Assembly (NCBI GenBank): GCA_022606135.1
Contig: JABYQN010000001.1
Location: forward strand, 3,100,001 to 3,164,000
Origin: Fomes fomentarius
Taxonomy: Eukaryota; Basidiomycota; Agaricomycetes; Polyporales; Polyporaceae
Reading direction: 5' to 3'
Length of the DNA: 64,000 bases
Shown here: positions 1-12,792 of the stretch, piece by piece
Position numbering within the stretch: position 1 is the first letter of the stretch
How the letters are laid out: each line of letters opens with the position of its first letter
The notes under the pieces: generated by a model
Told to the model about the DNA's origin: nothing
What the model saw: only the letters and a program-made list of their open reading frames with translations
Databases searched by the model: none
Made by a program: the position numbers and the translations under genes

Positions 1-91
1 TCACGCTCATTTTCTCTTCCTATCCGTTAACTTTTGCTTGCCGAGTTTCTGAGAAACACGTTCTTGACTGCCTGCGACTCTGACTGCTACG

Positions 92-1835
92 ATGTCTCTG
101 CTCTCGGAGCGGCAAAAGGAGGAACTGTATGTGACAACACCATTCGCCCAAGCGCTTGTCATGCTCATGGATTTCTTGCAATCATGCAATGAAGTCAGAA
201 ATCCATCCTTGAATATCTGCATGCAAATAACTTCTCCGACGCTTTCAATGCTCTCAAGTTGGACACAGGTGTTGAGTACACCCCCGATCCGAAGGGGAAG
301 TACGTAGGGCTGTTGGAGAAGAAGTGGACGAGCGTGATACGATTGCAGAAGAAGGTACGCTATGTGCATCTTCCCGGACGTCATAGTCCTCATGTTGTCT
401 TTGCACTGCGGTACGTGATGCATGCATGAACAGATCATGGACTTGGAGAACCGCAATGCCGTACTGCAAGAAGAGTTGTCGCTATCACCTGCCAAACGCG
501 CCGCCCTGCAGACAGATTGGGTGCCAAGGGCACCTGCTTCATACGTACTAAAGGGTCATCGTTCGACAGTACTCAAAGTCGCGTTCCACCCGACGTTTAA
601 TGTGCTAGCTTCGGCAAGCGAGGACGCCACTATAAAGATATGGGATTGGGAGACGGGAGAGTTTGAACGGACGCTGAAGGGGCATACAAGGGCGGTGAAC
701 GATGTCGCGTTCGATAGCAAAGGGAACCTACTAGGTGTGTTACTTTATCTCTCGTTACAAGCACACACTCTCGGTGTGGTGAATGCTGACAACTCCCGAA
801 GTGTCATGCTCGTCCGATCTATTCATCAAAATCTGGGACGTGCAGAACGAGTGGAAGAACACGAAGACATTTCCTGGCCACGAGCACACAGTGTCCTCCG
901 TGCGATTCTTGCCAGGCGACCAGCAAGTCATCAGTGCCAGTCGAGACCGGACAATACGGATATTCGATATCGCATCTACGTACGTCCCATCATGTCTCCT
1001 TATTTGATCCTTCCAGGCCAATCTTCGTTCAGACATCTGGTTCGCACTATCTCGGGACATTCAGACTGGGTGCGATGCATCGAGCCTTCGGATGATGGAC
1101 GCATCATCGCGAGTTGTTCCAATGACCAGGTCAGTGCATACAGTCAGAGCGAAGCTATCCCCCACACTCATCTAGCGGGGTAGACTGCTCGTATCATTGA
1201 CCCTCGGAATGGAGAGACTAAGACGGAGCTCAGGGGACACGAACACGTTGTCGAGGTCGTTGCATTCGCCCCGCTGATTGCGTATGCCGCCATCCGAGAA
1301 CTGGCAGGCATTCCGGTATGGCGGCTCACCTTGATCCCTTACGGTTCGAAACTGATAGTGTCGGGGTAGAACACGGAACGATCTAAGCGACCAGGTGCAT
1401 ATCTCGCAACTGGTTCTCGAGACAAGACTATCAAACTCTGGGACACACAGAGCGGACAGATCCTCAGAAATTTGGTAAGTCATGCTCAATCGAACTACCG
1501 ACATCACATGACGCGATTCTCGTCATGTTTAGGCTGGCCATGATAACTGGGTGCGCGCCCTTGTTTTCCATCCTACTGGGAAGTTCCTCCTATCCGCGTC
1601 GGATGATTACACAATACGCGTGTGGGAGCTATCTACTGGTCGGTGCATGAAGACCGTACAGGCCCATGGGCACTTTGTGACCTGTCTAGCGTGGGGACGT
1701 CAGGCCCCTGCGCAGAGCGGAGAGCCTTCTGCGGCGCCCAACGGTTCGAGCGACGCCAAGCAGGAAGCTGAGAAGTTCGTGAACGTCGTAGCCTCTGGGA
1801 GTGTCGACCAGACGATCAAGATCTGGCTGCCATGA
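92..1835 (+). CDS. PAC1: Nuclear distribution protein PAC1/LIS1 (LisH, coiled coil, WD40)
   Basis: This is the LIS1-family regulator of cytoplasmic dynein, needed for nuclear migration along hyphal microtubules. Exon 1 (92-126) encodes [12 protein letters not shown]. After a first intron of about 68 nt the LisH motif follows ([16 protein letters not shown]), and a second intron near 355-433 precedes a short coiled coil ([16 protein letters not shown]). A WD40 propeller follows, with repeats ending in [45 protein letters not shown] and IKIWLP. The coding region is broken by several introns near 735-810, 978-1020, 1130-1185 and 1475-1533. I chose the ATG at 92 because the LisH region follows directly once intron 1 is removed. 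The overall size matches the roughly 430-residue family length. The order of LisH, coil and propeller, ending with the last blade at the stop codon, makes the identification firm. The exact ends of the middle introns are inferred. Confidence 0.93.
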
Positions 1836-4807
1836 GACCCCGTGTTGGCGTGGGTTTAGCTTGCTCGAATTCGCGCCCCCGGCATATATCATATGGACCT
1901 CGTTAGTGGTGCTGTTCAGATGATGAGTGGTCCGGTCTCTCTAGATGGTCTCTTTCGGTGAGTGATGGACGCAATCACTATGCCATGATTTCTTCAGCTG
2001 ACGTACATGTCCCTTTAAGCAACCACACAGTATGCTTTGTTATTCGGTCACGTACGGTCGCTCACCTGTGTCGCTTACACTTGTTGACTGATACTATCCC
2101 ACCACCTTCCTTGCTATGGATCTCGGTCGTAGAACTGTTACCCGCCCTCCGACACGCATACCCCGTATACACCGACTACGTATCAACCCAACCCTACTTG
2201 TACAATTTATTCATAACCTGGGTGTGTCGCTGCTCGTACCAATCCATTCGTCTTTGGCAATTTGTGCTACCTTGAGTAGACCGACCTTACATATACACTC
2301 AAGCGTAAGTCTCGACGAGTTGTTGACTGCAACCCCACAGAAACCGAACTACGCCGTGGCAATAAGGTTCTATGGCTGCGATATTATCGATAACTGACCA
2401 TCCCAGCGTTGTGCCATGATAGTTTAGTGCTCATTGGCATACAGCGTTGTTTTCGTCGTCGGTGCACGATTCTGTGATCGAACGTTGGGCGCAACAGACT
2501 CGGGACTGTGTTGTTCTACAGACTCTACAGGCGCCATTTAAGCTCAATCTTCTCGGAGCACCAGGCGCTGAACCCACACTATGGAGCTCGGTCGATCAAT
2601 ACGGCGAGTCGAGAGCCCAATATATACGGACCTCCGGAGCTCGGTGGATTGAAACTGCGGCTTCGATATGCAGTACACCGCTCGTCTCCAGCACATTCTG
2701 CCTTCCCGATAGCGTTTACATGCGCCCGCCGCCAGATCCTGACCATCGGCTGGGGTTTGGGAATACGAATGAATGCGGAATGACAGTTTCCTGGAGAGCG
2801 ATGACGCTGGCCCGGGCTCAGCGCTCATTGCCGATGGATCACACTGGCACGGGGCCTGCTCATCCAGGAGCTGGCGCCACAACGTTCTCCAAGCTCGGGA
2901 GTTGGGTCACCAGGACTGATAATAGACTCTCGCGGGCATGTGGGGAGCGTGTGGTACTTAGTGGACTTTTGTGGCATGAGAGGCGAGATCGGATGAAGGG
3001 ACAACCTGAGCGAGCGATAGTTACGTCCAACTTGAAAGCTCGTACCACGTGGCACTGGAGTGGTCGTTAAATGGCAGAAGACGGATTCTGTGCTTGCAAC
3101 CGGCGTTTTGATAGCACCTGTATAACCGTGACTGCATTACACGGTGACCACCCCTATGAGCACGTATGTATGAGATAACTCAGACTTGCCATCGGTTGAA
3201 GGGTCTGTCAACAGGGCATTAACCTGGCTCTCTTGCCGGTTTCCTGAGATTTATGCTTAGTTGCGTTTGCATGGAAGGGAATGGATCCAGGGCTGACTGA
3301 CAGGGCTGACTGACAGCGCGGCAAGCACCTTGCATCAATCATGTCCTGAGATTCAGTGAGCCCGCCTGCCAGCAGGACATGGCGTACCCACCGGTTGTTT
3401 TGTCATGGTCATATAGCCCGCTCATAGCCCGCAAGAGTGAGATTTTACAATCATACGAACGGACTGCAATGAGTTCACTCCGATTGCGGACCATCTGTCA
3501 CTTTTCGCAGGTACAATACTTCTACGCACCCATTGCCAACAATCAAATCAGCGCGCGATGATAGATCCCGCAGCGATATATCATACTTGACACAATAGAG
3601 TTGATGTGTTCCGCGCGACACGGGAGAATATGACCGTAGGTCCGTAACCGCAATCGCTTGTAAGATAAGGTCAACGGTCCAGTGACAGCCTGAGGGCCTC
3701 ATTGTGAGAATCCAGTAGATTCCCAGCTGCAGTGTTGTTCAGGTTCAGAGAGCATATAATGAATGGTAGAATTGCCTTGGAAGTCTACATGCGCTAGGAC
3801 TTGATCGTCCTTGGGGAGTTGTACTGTGTACAGGACGCGTTGGCCTGACCAAGGCGCCCGTGGAGGTTATCAGCCGGTAGCGCCCGCTCGCTCCAAGAAG
3901 TGATCGGGGTCCTGAAGGGCGCACGAGTTTCCCCTACCGTGACTTGACCGTGACCGTACTCGTCATCGATCATTCACACAGCCTTTATGCAGGTGTCTCA
4001 CTCATTGATCGCGGAACATCAACACTCAGAACGGAAAACCATCCGTCGCCAGTCGTCGCCTCATGCCACTGATCGCCGTCGCGTTAAGGGCGGGGTCCAT
4101 GACGCCCGGATTTCACCATCCTCTGGTAAGTGCAGGATTTGAATAAGCTCATGTGCTCTCTGTTACTCGATGCAATGCGCCCCCCGGCACTTCTATATCA
4201 CCGCACAACGAGTGCTAGATGGCCCGACATGTGAGCCCAAAAATATCTGACAGCGCTTACTCTGTCCACCCAGATATCGGGCCCTTGTATCTGCCCCATA
4301 TCACCCGAACGAGCTGTGGTACATAATATGCATCACTTTCGATCGCGACCACACGTCGACCCAGGCTGGCGCTCGGCTGGCCGTTATCGAACCGGGAAGT
4401 GAACACACGGCGAACAAATTCCGATTTCTATGCTCACCTCGCGCAGAGCGCTGTAACGCTGTGGATGAGCTCGAGAACTCTCCGTCCAGGTTCGACGCCG
4501 AACACCACACGTCTTCGGCCGTTTGACGGCCGGACGGGGAAGGTGTGGGAAGTCGATGGAATCGTGCAGTGTGAGAACTGCGGCTGAACGGGGCAGGAAG
4601 ATTCTCATCTAAGAATGCTATCATGTCCGTGAGCTCTGTCTGATGGCGTGCCTGTCATGACGATAATGCCTGCATCCCTCACAAGCTCCATGTGCCACCC
4701 ACAGTATCCTCGGTGGAGACATGGCGCTTTTTTCACAAGCTCTGGGGGTATATATCCCATCCGCCCTCCTCGCATCAACTTAGGGCTTCCCCCCAGTCGA
4801 TTCCGCC
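1836..4807. other. Gene-poor interval of about 3 kb
   Basis: I see no recognisable protein, RNA gene or mobile element here. The stretch starts with the presumed PAC1 3' UTR. It holds a 13-bp unit (CAGGGCTGACTGA) repeated twice head to tail at 3288-3313. The longest open frame runs 2447-3070 on the plus strand (207 codons). It has no recognisable domain and overlaps other open frames, so I do not call it as a gene. The right end carries the promoter of the transporter that starts at 4808. Confidence 0.6.
4749..4755 (+). promoter_or_regulatory. Probable TATA box of the OPT transporter
   Basis: TATATAT lies about 55 bp upstream of the transporter ATG, in an otherwise C-rich leader. A clear TATA element is commonly linked to strongly or conditionally expressed fungal genes, which suits an inducible transporter. 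This is inferred from sequence and spacing only. Confidence 0.5.
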
Positions 4808-7800
4808 ATGACCGACGCAGTCAACTCCCTACCCATTGACGACAAGCAGTCTGCGTCCGACGCCTCCATTGAGAAGAAGGGTCTCGATGGTGCCAACGTT
4901 ACCGACGACGCTATCATGGCGAAGGAGGTCGAGGAGTTCGAGGAACGGCTACAAAACGATGAGGCTACTGAGGAAGAGTACCGCGTTGAGGAGGCGTACG
5001 AAGTCGCTATCAAGGTCAGTCTAGCTGATATCCCTTTCACCAACTTAACTTCACTGGCGCCGTTCACAGGTCTTGTCTACCCGTGACGACCCCGAGCTGC
5101 CCGCTGTGACCTTCCGTACATTCGTCCTCGGCCTCGGTTTCTCCGCTTTTGGAGCGTGAGTGCTCGCCCGTCAGCGCTCCCTACCATGAGTTGACGATGG
5201 GTGCAGTGTATTGGCACAGATCTACTACTTCAAGCCACAGACCTTGTCCGTCTCTACCCTTTTCCTGCTGGTCCTGTCGTACTGGTTCGGTAATGCTATG
5301 GCCATGCTCCTGCCGTCCAAAGGCATCTTCCGTTGGATTAATCCTGGGCCTTTCAACAGTAAGTGCTGAACCCTACTGCGCCCATGTCAATCTAACCATA
5401 TGCCTAGTCAAGGAGCATGTCGCTATTATCATCATGTCTTCCACGGCCGCCGTGTCCGCTACCGCTATCCAGGTCATCTCAGTGCAGGACCGTGAGTGTG
5501 TAGCAACTCGCTCGAAGCATGATGGCTAAACTACTCTCGCAGTATACTACGATAGGAAACTGGTATGTATAATTTTGGTTGGGTTTGGAATTTGACTGAT
5601 GAATCATTGCCACAGAATCCTGGCCTAGCGATCTTCACCTTGATAGGTTCTCAATTGCTCGGATACGGGTATGCAGGTCTGCTGCAGGACATGCTTGTCA
5701 AGCCCACTAAATGTTTCTGGCCTGCGCAAAGTACGTCAGATGCACTCTGTTTTCTGCTAGAAACTAACAGTTTGCGCAGTATCCACCGCCAACTTGTTCC
5801 AGGCACTGCACTTCGATAACCAAATGACGTCGAAGCGCGTGCGTCTGTTCTGGACCGTCTTCACAGTCATGTTCATCTGGGAGATCATTCCGCAGTGTGG
5901 GTCCAATTGAGTTCGTAGCTAATTTGGCGTTTAAACTAAGCGCTGCCTTCATCTAGGGATATTCCCCCTGCTCACTGGCGTCTCGATCTTCTGTCTCGCC
6001 AACAACCATAGCAAGGTGTTCCGGAATATTTTCGGAGGCGCCAGCAATAACGAGGGGATGGGCCTGCTGTCCTGGTCCTTCGACTGGAACCTCATCGGCA
6101 GTGACTGTCTGTTCAACCCTCTCTGGCTGCAGCTCAACCAGGACATCGGTATCATTCTCACTTACATCCTCATGTCTGCCGTATATTACGGGAACATCTG
6201 GCGCGCAAAGGACTTCCCGTTCATGTCTCAGGCTATCTTTGTGAGTTGGGCAGTGCCGCGGTGTCGACTCACGCTGAACTAGCTTCCTCTAGGCTTCCAA
6301 TGGCTCCCAGTACGACCAAACGGCTCTCCTGACGAACGGCAAGTTCGACCCTGTCAAGTACGAGGCTCTTGGAGTAAGTAGTGATTTGAATTATACGGAG
6401 ACACCGTCTGTAACGTCATTGTCTAGCCCGCATGGTTCTCAGCCACGAACGCGCTGTACTTCATAACTTCGAACCTCTCGCTCGGGGCGACGTTCACGCA
6501 CGTCTTCTTCTGGCATTGGCAAGACATTAAGCCGTTCCTCAAGACCTTCAACCCTTGGAACAAGACGCCTCTCGTCGTGCACGACCCGCACTACGAGAAG
6601 ATGAAGGTGTACAAGCAGATCCCGCGCTGGTGGTACTTCGTCCTCCTCCTCGCCGCGTACGCGATTGCGCAGGCGACAAACTACGGCGCGCACTCCGGCC
6701 TGCCGTGGTGGACGCTCACGGTCATCCTCCTCATCTCACTCTTGATGTCGATGCTCTTCTCGACGCTCGCTGCGACGATCGGGTTCCGCGAGTTTAACAC
6801 GTCTGCGAACGGCTTTTACCAGATGATCACGGCGTACCTTGTCCCTGGGGACCCTATCGCGAACATGTATGGCGCGCTGTACGGTCAGCACCCGCAATCG
6901 CAGTGCATCCTGATGTTGGGGGACTTGAAGCTTGGCCAGTACGTCAAACTTGCGCCGCGCATCACCTTCGCGATGCAGGTCCTCGGCACCATTGTTGGAG
7001 CTATCTTGAATTGTGCGTCCACCAACGCAATACTACAGCTCATAGGAAACTGATCGGCGTTGTTTGTAAGACGTCATGATGCTCACCATCATCCAATCAA
7101 ACCGCGACGCATTGCTCTCTATCTCCGGAACTCGTCTATGGTCCGGGCAGAACGCGCAGTCCTTCAACAGTACGTATTGCGGTAGTCGTGAACATCATTC
7201 TCAGTGTCTAACCTGTACACGCAGGCAATGGTATCTCGTGGGGTGGCCTCGCTCCTCAGATGTTTGGTGCCCACAGTGTCTACCACATGGTGCCCATCTC
7301 CCTCGCCATCGGTGTTTTCCTCCCTCTGCCGTTCATCGTAGCGGTAAGTGTTATTGGATCCTGTGACATCGTTTCAGTCTGCTTACGGTCAGGATTTTAG
7401 TGGTACATCTGGCCCAAGGCTGGCTTTGAGAACTTCAGCACTCCCATCATCCTGCAGTACTCATGTTACCTATCTGTCGGCATCAACACCTCCGTCAACC
7501 CATCCATGGCCATTGGTATCTTCTCCCAATGGTGGGTGCGGACGCGCTACCCGCGCTGGTTCACAAAGTACAAGTGCGTACCACTTCTCGTGTTTGCTTC
7601 TCTGGATGTCTCGTTGACCCGACAATACACTGTGCAGCTACATCGTTGCGGCAGCGCTCGACGGAGGCACCCAGGTGATCTCGTTCATCCTCAACTTTGC
7701 CGTGTTCGGCGCATCAGGGTCAACGTACAACTTCCCACAGTGGTGGGGTAATGGTACGTACTGCTATCTAGCACGACACCGGCCAGCCCGCTATTTAGTC

Positions 7801-7884
7801 TACGTCGCATGGCAGGTGACTGACGTTCCCATATGCACAGACTTCAGCCTATCCGCCGACCGGTGTGCTCTGGCTGACAACTAG
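4808..7884 (+). CDS. OPT-family oligopeptide transporter
   Basis: This is a multi-pass plasma-membrane transporter of the oligopeptide transporter (OPT) family, which in fungi imports small peptides such as tetra- and pentapeptides or glutathione with protons. The acidic cytosolic N terminus (MTDAVNSLPIDDKQS) leads to the family signature DDPELPAVTFRTFVLGLGF, and then to many hydrophobic segments spread over about 13 exons. Family landmarks include NPGPFNIKEH, GLLSWSFDWNLIG, TFTHVFFWHW, FREFNTSANGFYQMI, ISWGGLAPQMFG and, at the C terminus, QWWGN joined across an intron to DFSLSADRCALADN. Introns are 45-70 nt. I chose the ATG at 4808 because it opens the acidic N-terminal tail just downstream of a TATA box. 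The substrate cannot be told from sequence. The gene looks intact. Confidence 0.93.
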
Positions 7885-8606
7885 TACTTCTTATCTGTAT
7901 TAGAGAAGTTCCTTGCCCCGCACGCAAACTGTAGAACTGTATCGTAGTAGTCTTGCTCTTTTACCTCGGGTTCTATCTCCTGTACAACGCACGAATACGC
8001 ACGATCATAATGGCTCGTTTGGCTTCTTTGCGCACGAGCGTGTGCGACACGCCGTCTAGACGCTGCAGATGAGACTCGAGAATTCGAAGCGAGAAGTCAT
8101 ACCGCGCTTCGAGGTCGCGCAGGGTGGGAGTGTCGCCATGATCAAGGCCGCCGACTGCCAAAAGTAGTGAGAAATCCACGATACCACGGCTGACCAAAAG
8201 CGTGAGCCGTGGCGTGCTCAGCGATAAGTGAGCGGCAGGATAGTACAGGTTTCAATTAAAAGAGTTCCCGTCCATGTGCAACCACCGTCCGGCCAGGAGC
8301 GGCAGTGAATGAATAACAAACCCGCCGCCGGCAGCCCCACAGATCTTGGATCTCCACCACAAACACATCATCAGGACCTCTGACACTCTGGGCTACGCAT
8401 GTGTGACATCTTCACCGAAGTACACTGACTACTAAGACCACCCTGGACGTCGTTGAGCACTTATAGTGCCAGTTTGGCAACAGTATCAGGCAGCAGGTAT
8501 AGAATTGCAGCAGCGAACCCGTACGTTATGTGTGTGTAGATATCGTATCCAAGACAGCACGCACTACAGAGATAAGTCAAGTCGTACAATATGGTCCTCG
8601 TACAGG
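7885..8606. other. 3' intergenic region with an uncertain minus-strand open frame
   Basis: This is the convergent gap between the transporter and the CreC gene. On the minus strand, 7973 to about 8250 is open for some 90 codons and reads protein-like (for example DTPTLRDLEARYDFSLRILE). It has no good ATG and no domain I recognise. It could be a 3' exon of an unseen small gene, or chance. Nothing else is visible. Confidence 0.35.
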
Positions 8607-10914
8607 TCACCCGCTCGCATCCGTCTGTGATCCGCGCCTCAGCGCGCTGTGTGTCCGCAGGTGACGGGGCTGGACAGCGAGTGGCCGGATCCAAAACTTG
8701 ATCTGCCCCCCCTTGCTCGCGGTGAGCAGACCACGGGGGAGAAAGGCGACGTCTGTCAGCGTCTCGTTGCCGATATGCTTCACCTGTGCGTTGGCGGCGC
8801 GGCGTGAGCCATGATCGTGATCGGGGTGCGGTGGGGCACCGGTACTTACCACCACTGGTTGTACTACTGCAACCTCGTTGCGGGACGGGGTTGGGTGATA
8901 GCGTGGAAGTGGGGACTCGCCGCCTGGCGTGGGGAGGTAGAGAGTGGATTCGCCACGTCGGCGTAGCGCGAGCGATATGGTGGATGTCACGGACATGCGC
9001 TGATGGTGAGCGGCCTGCGGTGGGAAGGGTGAATCAGATCCGGGTACTAGTGTAACTAGATGAGAAACCTCACATGTAGCTTAGGTCGGTGCAGCGCACC
9101 GCTGGAGAAATCCCACTGTTCGTAATTGAATATCGGGAAGGCATATCGGGGGAAGTCACAGAGACGCACCAGGATAAATTTGTTGTCTTCTCCTATACTG
9201 CCGAAACGGTATGTGCGACCATCACAGCGTATCTCGTCGAAAGCGACACCAGATACGAAAGAGGAGTGGCCCTGACACCGGGCGATTACCCTCTGCTCCC
9301 ATGGGGAGAAGATAGTAACGAGGTCATCTTGTCCTCCAGTCTACGACGATCAATGAGACATCACGCACCGACACCAGAACGCCCTCGCTTACGATTATGA
9401 AGCGGCCATCCGGTGACCAGGCGGCGCATGTCAGTGCGCCAAAGTATGAAGCGTAGCAGTCCAGCAGCCTAACAACCTCGGTCAGGGAGTCACGCGAAGG
9501 CGCGGAGGCATGGTCACCCACTGTTCTGCAACCGTATCAATTACTCGCAAGCAGCCGTCTTCTGAGATAGCTGCCAGGAACCTAGCGTCAGGCGAAAATA
9601 CGAAGTCTGTCAGGGGCCCATCAGCAACGGTCACTGAGCAGACGCCAAACGCGTACTAACCTACGATACTTCTACGCGAGACCCTCCAGTGGCTGACCGG
9701 ATTTTTGGCGGTCTTCTCCTTTTCTGATTTGGCACCAGCGTGAGCAGGTCCGCCTGCTGTCACCGGATGCCACGGAGGCATAGTCACAAATATGGAGTCT
9801 AGTGGATTCCACTCTGCTTGAGAACTACTTGATGAAGAGCCGTCTAGTGGCGTTGACGATGGTGGAGATATCCCGGGTTCGTTGGGGATGAACACGCCGT
9901 CTTCGCGCTCCTTGTCATATACGATGATAGTGCCGTCCGCGTGCGACACCAAGAAGAGGTTGGGCGATTCAGGCACCCAGCGTATCGCAGTACACGGTGA
10001 ACTGCATATGCGTCCCTGAGTACAGATGTCAGACTGGTCTGAACCTACCTGAGACAATAGATTTACCTGCTTATTGAAGCGTCCGTAGCGTGATGATATG
10101 GGGTCTACTCGGTTGTGAATGACGGCAAAAGGTTCGTCAATGATTATGACCTACCGAACCAGAGAATGTCTCCAGTATGGAATCCAATGATCACGTCTAT
10201 TCGATCTGGAGAGACTGTGCCGAGATTTGCGTCATGGCATGTTGGGTATGCAGAGAAATATATTCGTGCCAGAGGTTCCTACCGGCAGGCCAGCATAGGT
10301 ATGGGGATGCACCAGGGGGTAGTTAAGAGACACACCTTCAGTTTCGTACCAGCCTCGGTCCAAACGAAAGTCTTGGCGGAATTGTAGAACAAGTATGTCG
10401 TTTCACCTTGCTTGGACTGGAGGGTTCTGTTCAGATTGTCGGCGTTCTGCAAGCGTGTGATGAATGTGGACGAAGTTGTGCGCATGTTGTGCTTCGGGCG
10501 CGGGGTGGACTTCCTCTTGCCCAGACTGCCAGGAGAGTGCGAGAAGGGCGCGCTGAGCTGCTCATGGGGGATGGTGGGGGTGGCGACGGAGGTGTCTGGA
10601 GCAGGAGTGGTTGAAGCATCCGGAGAGCCATCGTCTGGATCGTCGCTACTGGACACGCTCACCCCATCCTCGCGCTCCTTCGCGACTACCTTCTCCTTCC
10701 TCACTTCCTTCTCCCGGTTCCCCCCCAGAAGGTGCGCGAGCCCAGGCGAATTTGTGGATTTGGACGCAGGATAGCGCACCGACACAGTGGAGACTTTGGT
10801 GGGGTATAGGATGGGCGCGGCCGCGATGGTATGCTGGGCGAGCGGGTTGGGCTTGTGCTCCTCTGTGACTGAGTACACGCCCTCGGGAGCGACAAACGTC
10901 GATTCATTCTCCAT
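8607..10914 (-). CDS. creC: CreC / WDR20-like WD40 protein (carbon catabolite repression)
   Basis: This is the WD40 partner of the deubiquitinase CreB (UBP46/USP12 type); in Aspergillus the CreB-CreC complex acts in carbon catabolite repression. Exon 1 (10914 back to about 10333) has a low-complexity acidic N terminus followed by the family block [20 protein letters not shown] and [18 protein letters not shown]. Later exons give [52 protein letters not shown] and [13 protein letters not shown], where a poly-Ser insert sits inside the propeller. The last exon reads [26 protein letters not shown], matching the end of the family. There are about seven exons, and several short ones between 9000 and 9660 are not resolved with certainty. 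The ATG is 177 bp from the divergent E1 beta gene, so the two probably share a promoter. The C-terminal tail after IRP may be slightly misread if another intron exists. Confidence 0.85.
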
Positions 10915-11091
10915 GGTTCATCGTCCCAGGGCCAGTGTCGGTCAAGCGAGACGAGAAGACGTGAGGTGACGGCAGATCCGGAGTGGCGGAGACAGCTCAG
11001 GTCAAGCTCATGAGACCCGTATGACGCCCCCGGATCTTGGGTCCCATCCGTTCCTTGCCTCTCGACGTCGACCATCTCGCCCTCGCCAGCC
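10915..11091. promoter_or_regulatory. Shared divergent promoter of creC and the E1 beta gene
   Basis: Only 177 bp separate the start codons of the two divergent genes, so one compact region must serve both. I see no clear TATA element. Co-regulation by carbon source would make sense, because CreC acts in catabolite repression and E1 beta in amino-acid catabolism. That is inference. Confidence 0.4.
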
Positions 11092-12792
11092 ATGCATCGC
11101 TCTCTGAGAGTACTTCCAAGACTTAACGTACGGCATTCATTCAAGGAACGCGCCGAGTAACAGTACTAACATAAATCGTGGTCTAGCGTTTGAGCCGCCG
11201 GTGGTCGAGCTCCGAAGCTCATCCGCCACCCGCTGGGGGCCACTTGCCGTCCATCGCTACCTCGTCTTTCCTCAAGCCCACACGCGACGTTGCGTTACGG
11301 ACGCCTGGCCTGAGATGGGTCGACCAGGTCGATTCAGACCCCGCGCACACCATGGTTGGACGCGAGACGCGGAAGATGAACATGTACCAGGCGGTCCGAG
11401 ACGCGCTGAGGTACGCCCGGAACACACTGCCCGTCTTGCTACCCCTGGCAAAACTTCACTCGTTATCGCTCTAGCATCGCCTTGGGCAAAGATGACACGG
11501 CTGTGGTCTTCGGCGAAGATGTGGCTTTCGGAGGCGTGTTCCGGTGCACAATGGTGAGCTCAATTGTACGCAGGGTTGGTCACCCCAACGTGCTGAGGTG
11601 TGTCTTCATATCAGGGTCTCGCAGAAGAGTTCGGTTAGTGTGAACATCTACGATTACGAGCGCGTGCTGATTAGGATGGTGCAGGACGCGAACGTGTGTT
11701 CAACACCCCATTGACCGAACAGGGTATCGCGGGCTTCGGAATTGGCCTAGCGTCCATGGGGCACACGGCAATAGCAGAGATACAATTTGCTGATTACATC
11801 TTTCCAGCATTCGACCAGGTACGCCTCAAGATGAGTGTCCATTACCAATACCCTGATACGACTTTCTGGCACAGATCGTCAACGAGGCTGCGAAGTATCG
11901 CTTCCGCAGCGGGGGTGGCTTCGATGTTGGCAAGTTGACAATTCGTTGTCCATCCATGGCCGTTGGGCACGGTGGACTCTACCACTCGCAAAGCCCAGAA
12001 GGTTACTTCATGGGCGCAGCAGGACTGAAGGTATGATGGCATCGGCCCATGAGCTGTCCTTCGTGTCTCGTGTTAGCTCACATGAACGCGCTCTATAGCT
12101 AGTAATTCCCAGGTCGCCAATACAGGCCAAAGGTTTGCTGCTCAGCGCCATTCGAGATCCCAATCCAGTGATTTTCATGGAACCCAAGATATTGTATCGA
12201 TCATCTGGTAGTTGACGTTGACCTTTTGCAACAACTGTCAGCACTGACGTCACCGCACAGTCGAACAGGTGCCGATAGATGACTACGAGATTCCTCTCGG
12301 CAAGGCCGAAGTGCTTACTCGGGGAAATGATCTTACCGTAGTATCCTGGGGAACGCCCATATACCACTGCGAGACTGCGTTGAAGATGTTAGAGCAGCCC
12401 CCGAAGTCAATTGCTCAGCATGTGCCCGCCTCATTACGTCCTGCCAAGGTAGAACTGATCGACCTGCGCACGATAATGCCGTGGGACGTGGACACCGTCG
12501 CCGAAAGCGTCAAGCGAACTGGCAGGCTCGTCGTCGTGCACGAAGCAGGACGTACCGGCGGCGTTGGCGCCGAAATAAGTGCTGAGATCCAGAAACAATG
12601 CTTCCTCAAGCTCAACGCGCCTGTCAAGCTGGTGACCGGATGGGAGTGAGTTTCTCCTTCAGAGCGTTTTGGCAACTTGGACCCAGCTGATGATCGCGGC
12701 CCAGCACCCCGGTACCGATGGTCTACGAGAAGTTCTACATGCCCGACGCCGTTCGCATTCTGGATGCGATCATCGAGACTCTAACCTACTGA
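11092..12792 (+). CDS. BCKDHB: Branched-chain 2-oxoacid dehydrogenase E1 beta subunit (mitochondrial)
   Basis: This is the beta subunit of the thiamine-diphosphate E1 component that decarboxylates keto acids from leucine, isoleucine and valine in the mitochondrial matrix. Exon 1 is tiny (11092-11127, [12 protein letters not shown]). It joins in frame to exon 2 at 11187 and gives an Arg/Ser-rich presequence typical of matrix import, which is why I chose this start over ATGs nearer the core. The core reads [94 protein letters not shown] and [15 protein letters not shown]. The C-terminal domain has [16 protein letters not shown] and [19 protein letters not shown], and the protein ends DAIIETLTY. 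About seven exons keep the frame. FxEPK-LYR and PLTEQGI favour the branched-chain enzyme over PDH E1 beta. Confidence 0.92.

Noticed and set aside
2447..3070. A 207-codon open frame as a real gene
   Set aside because: It has no recognisable domain and overlaps other long frames on both strands. Nothing around it looks like splice sites with a conserved product.
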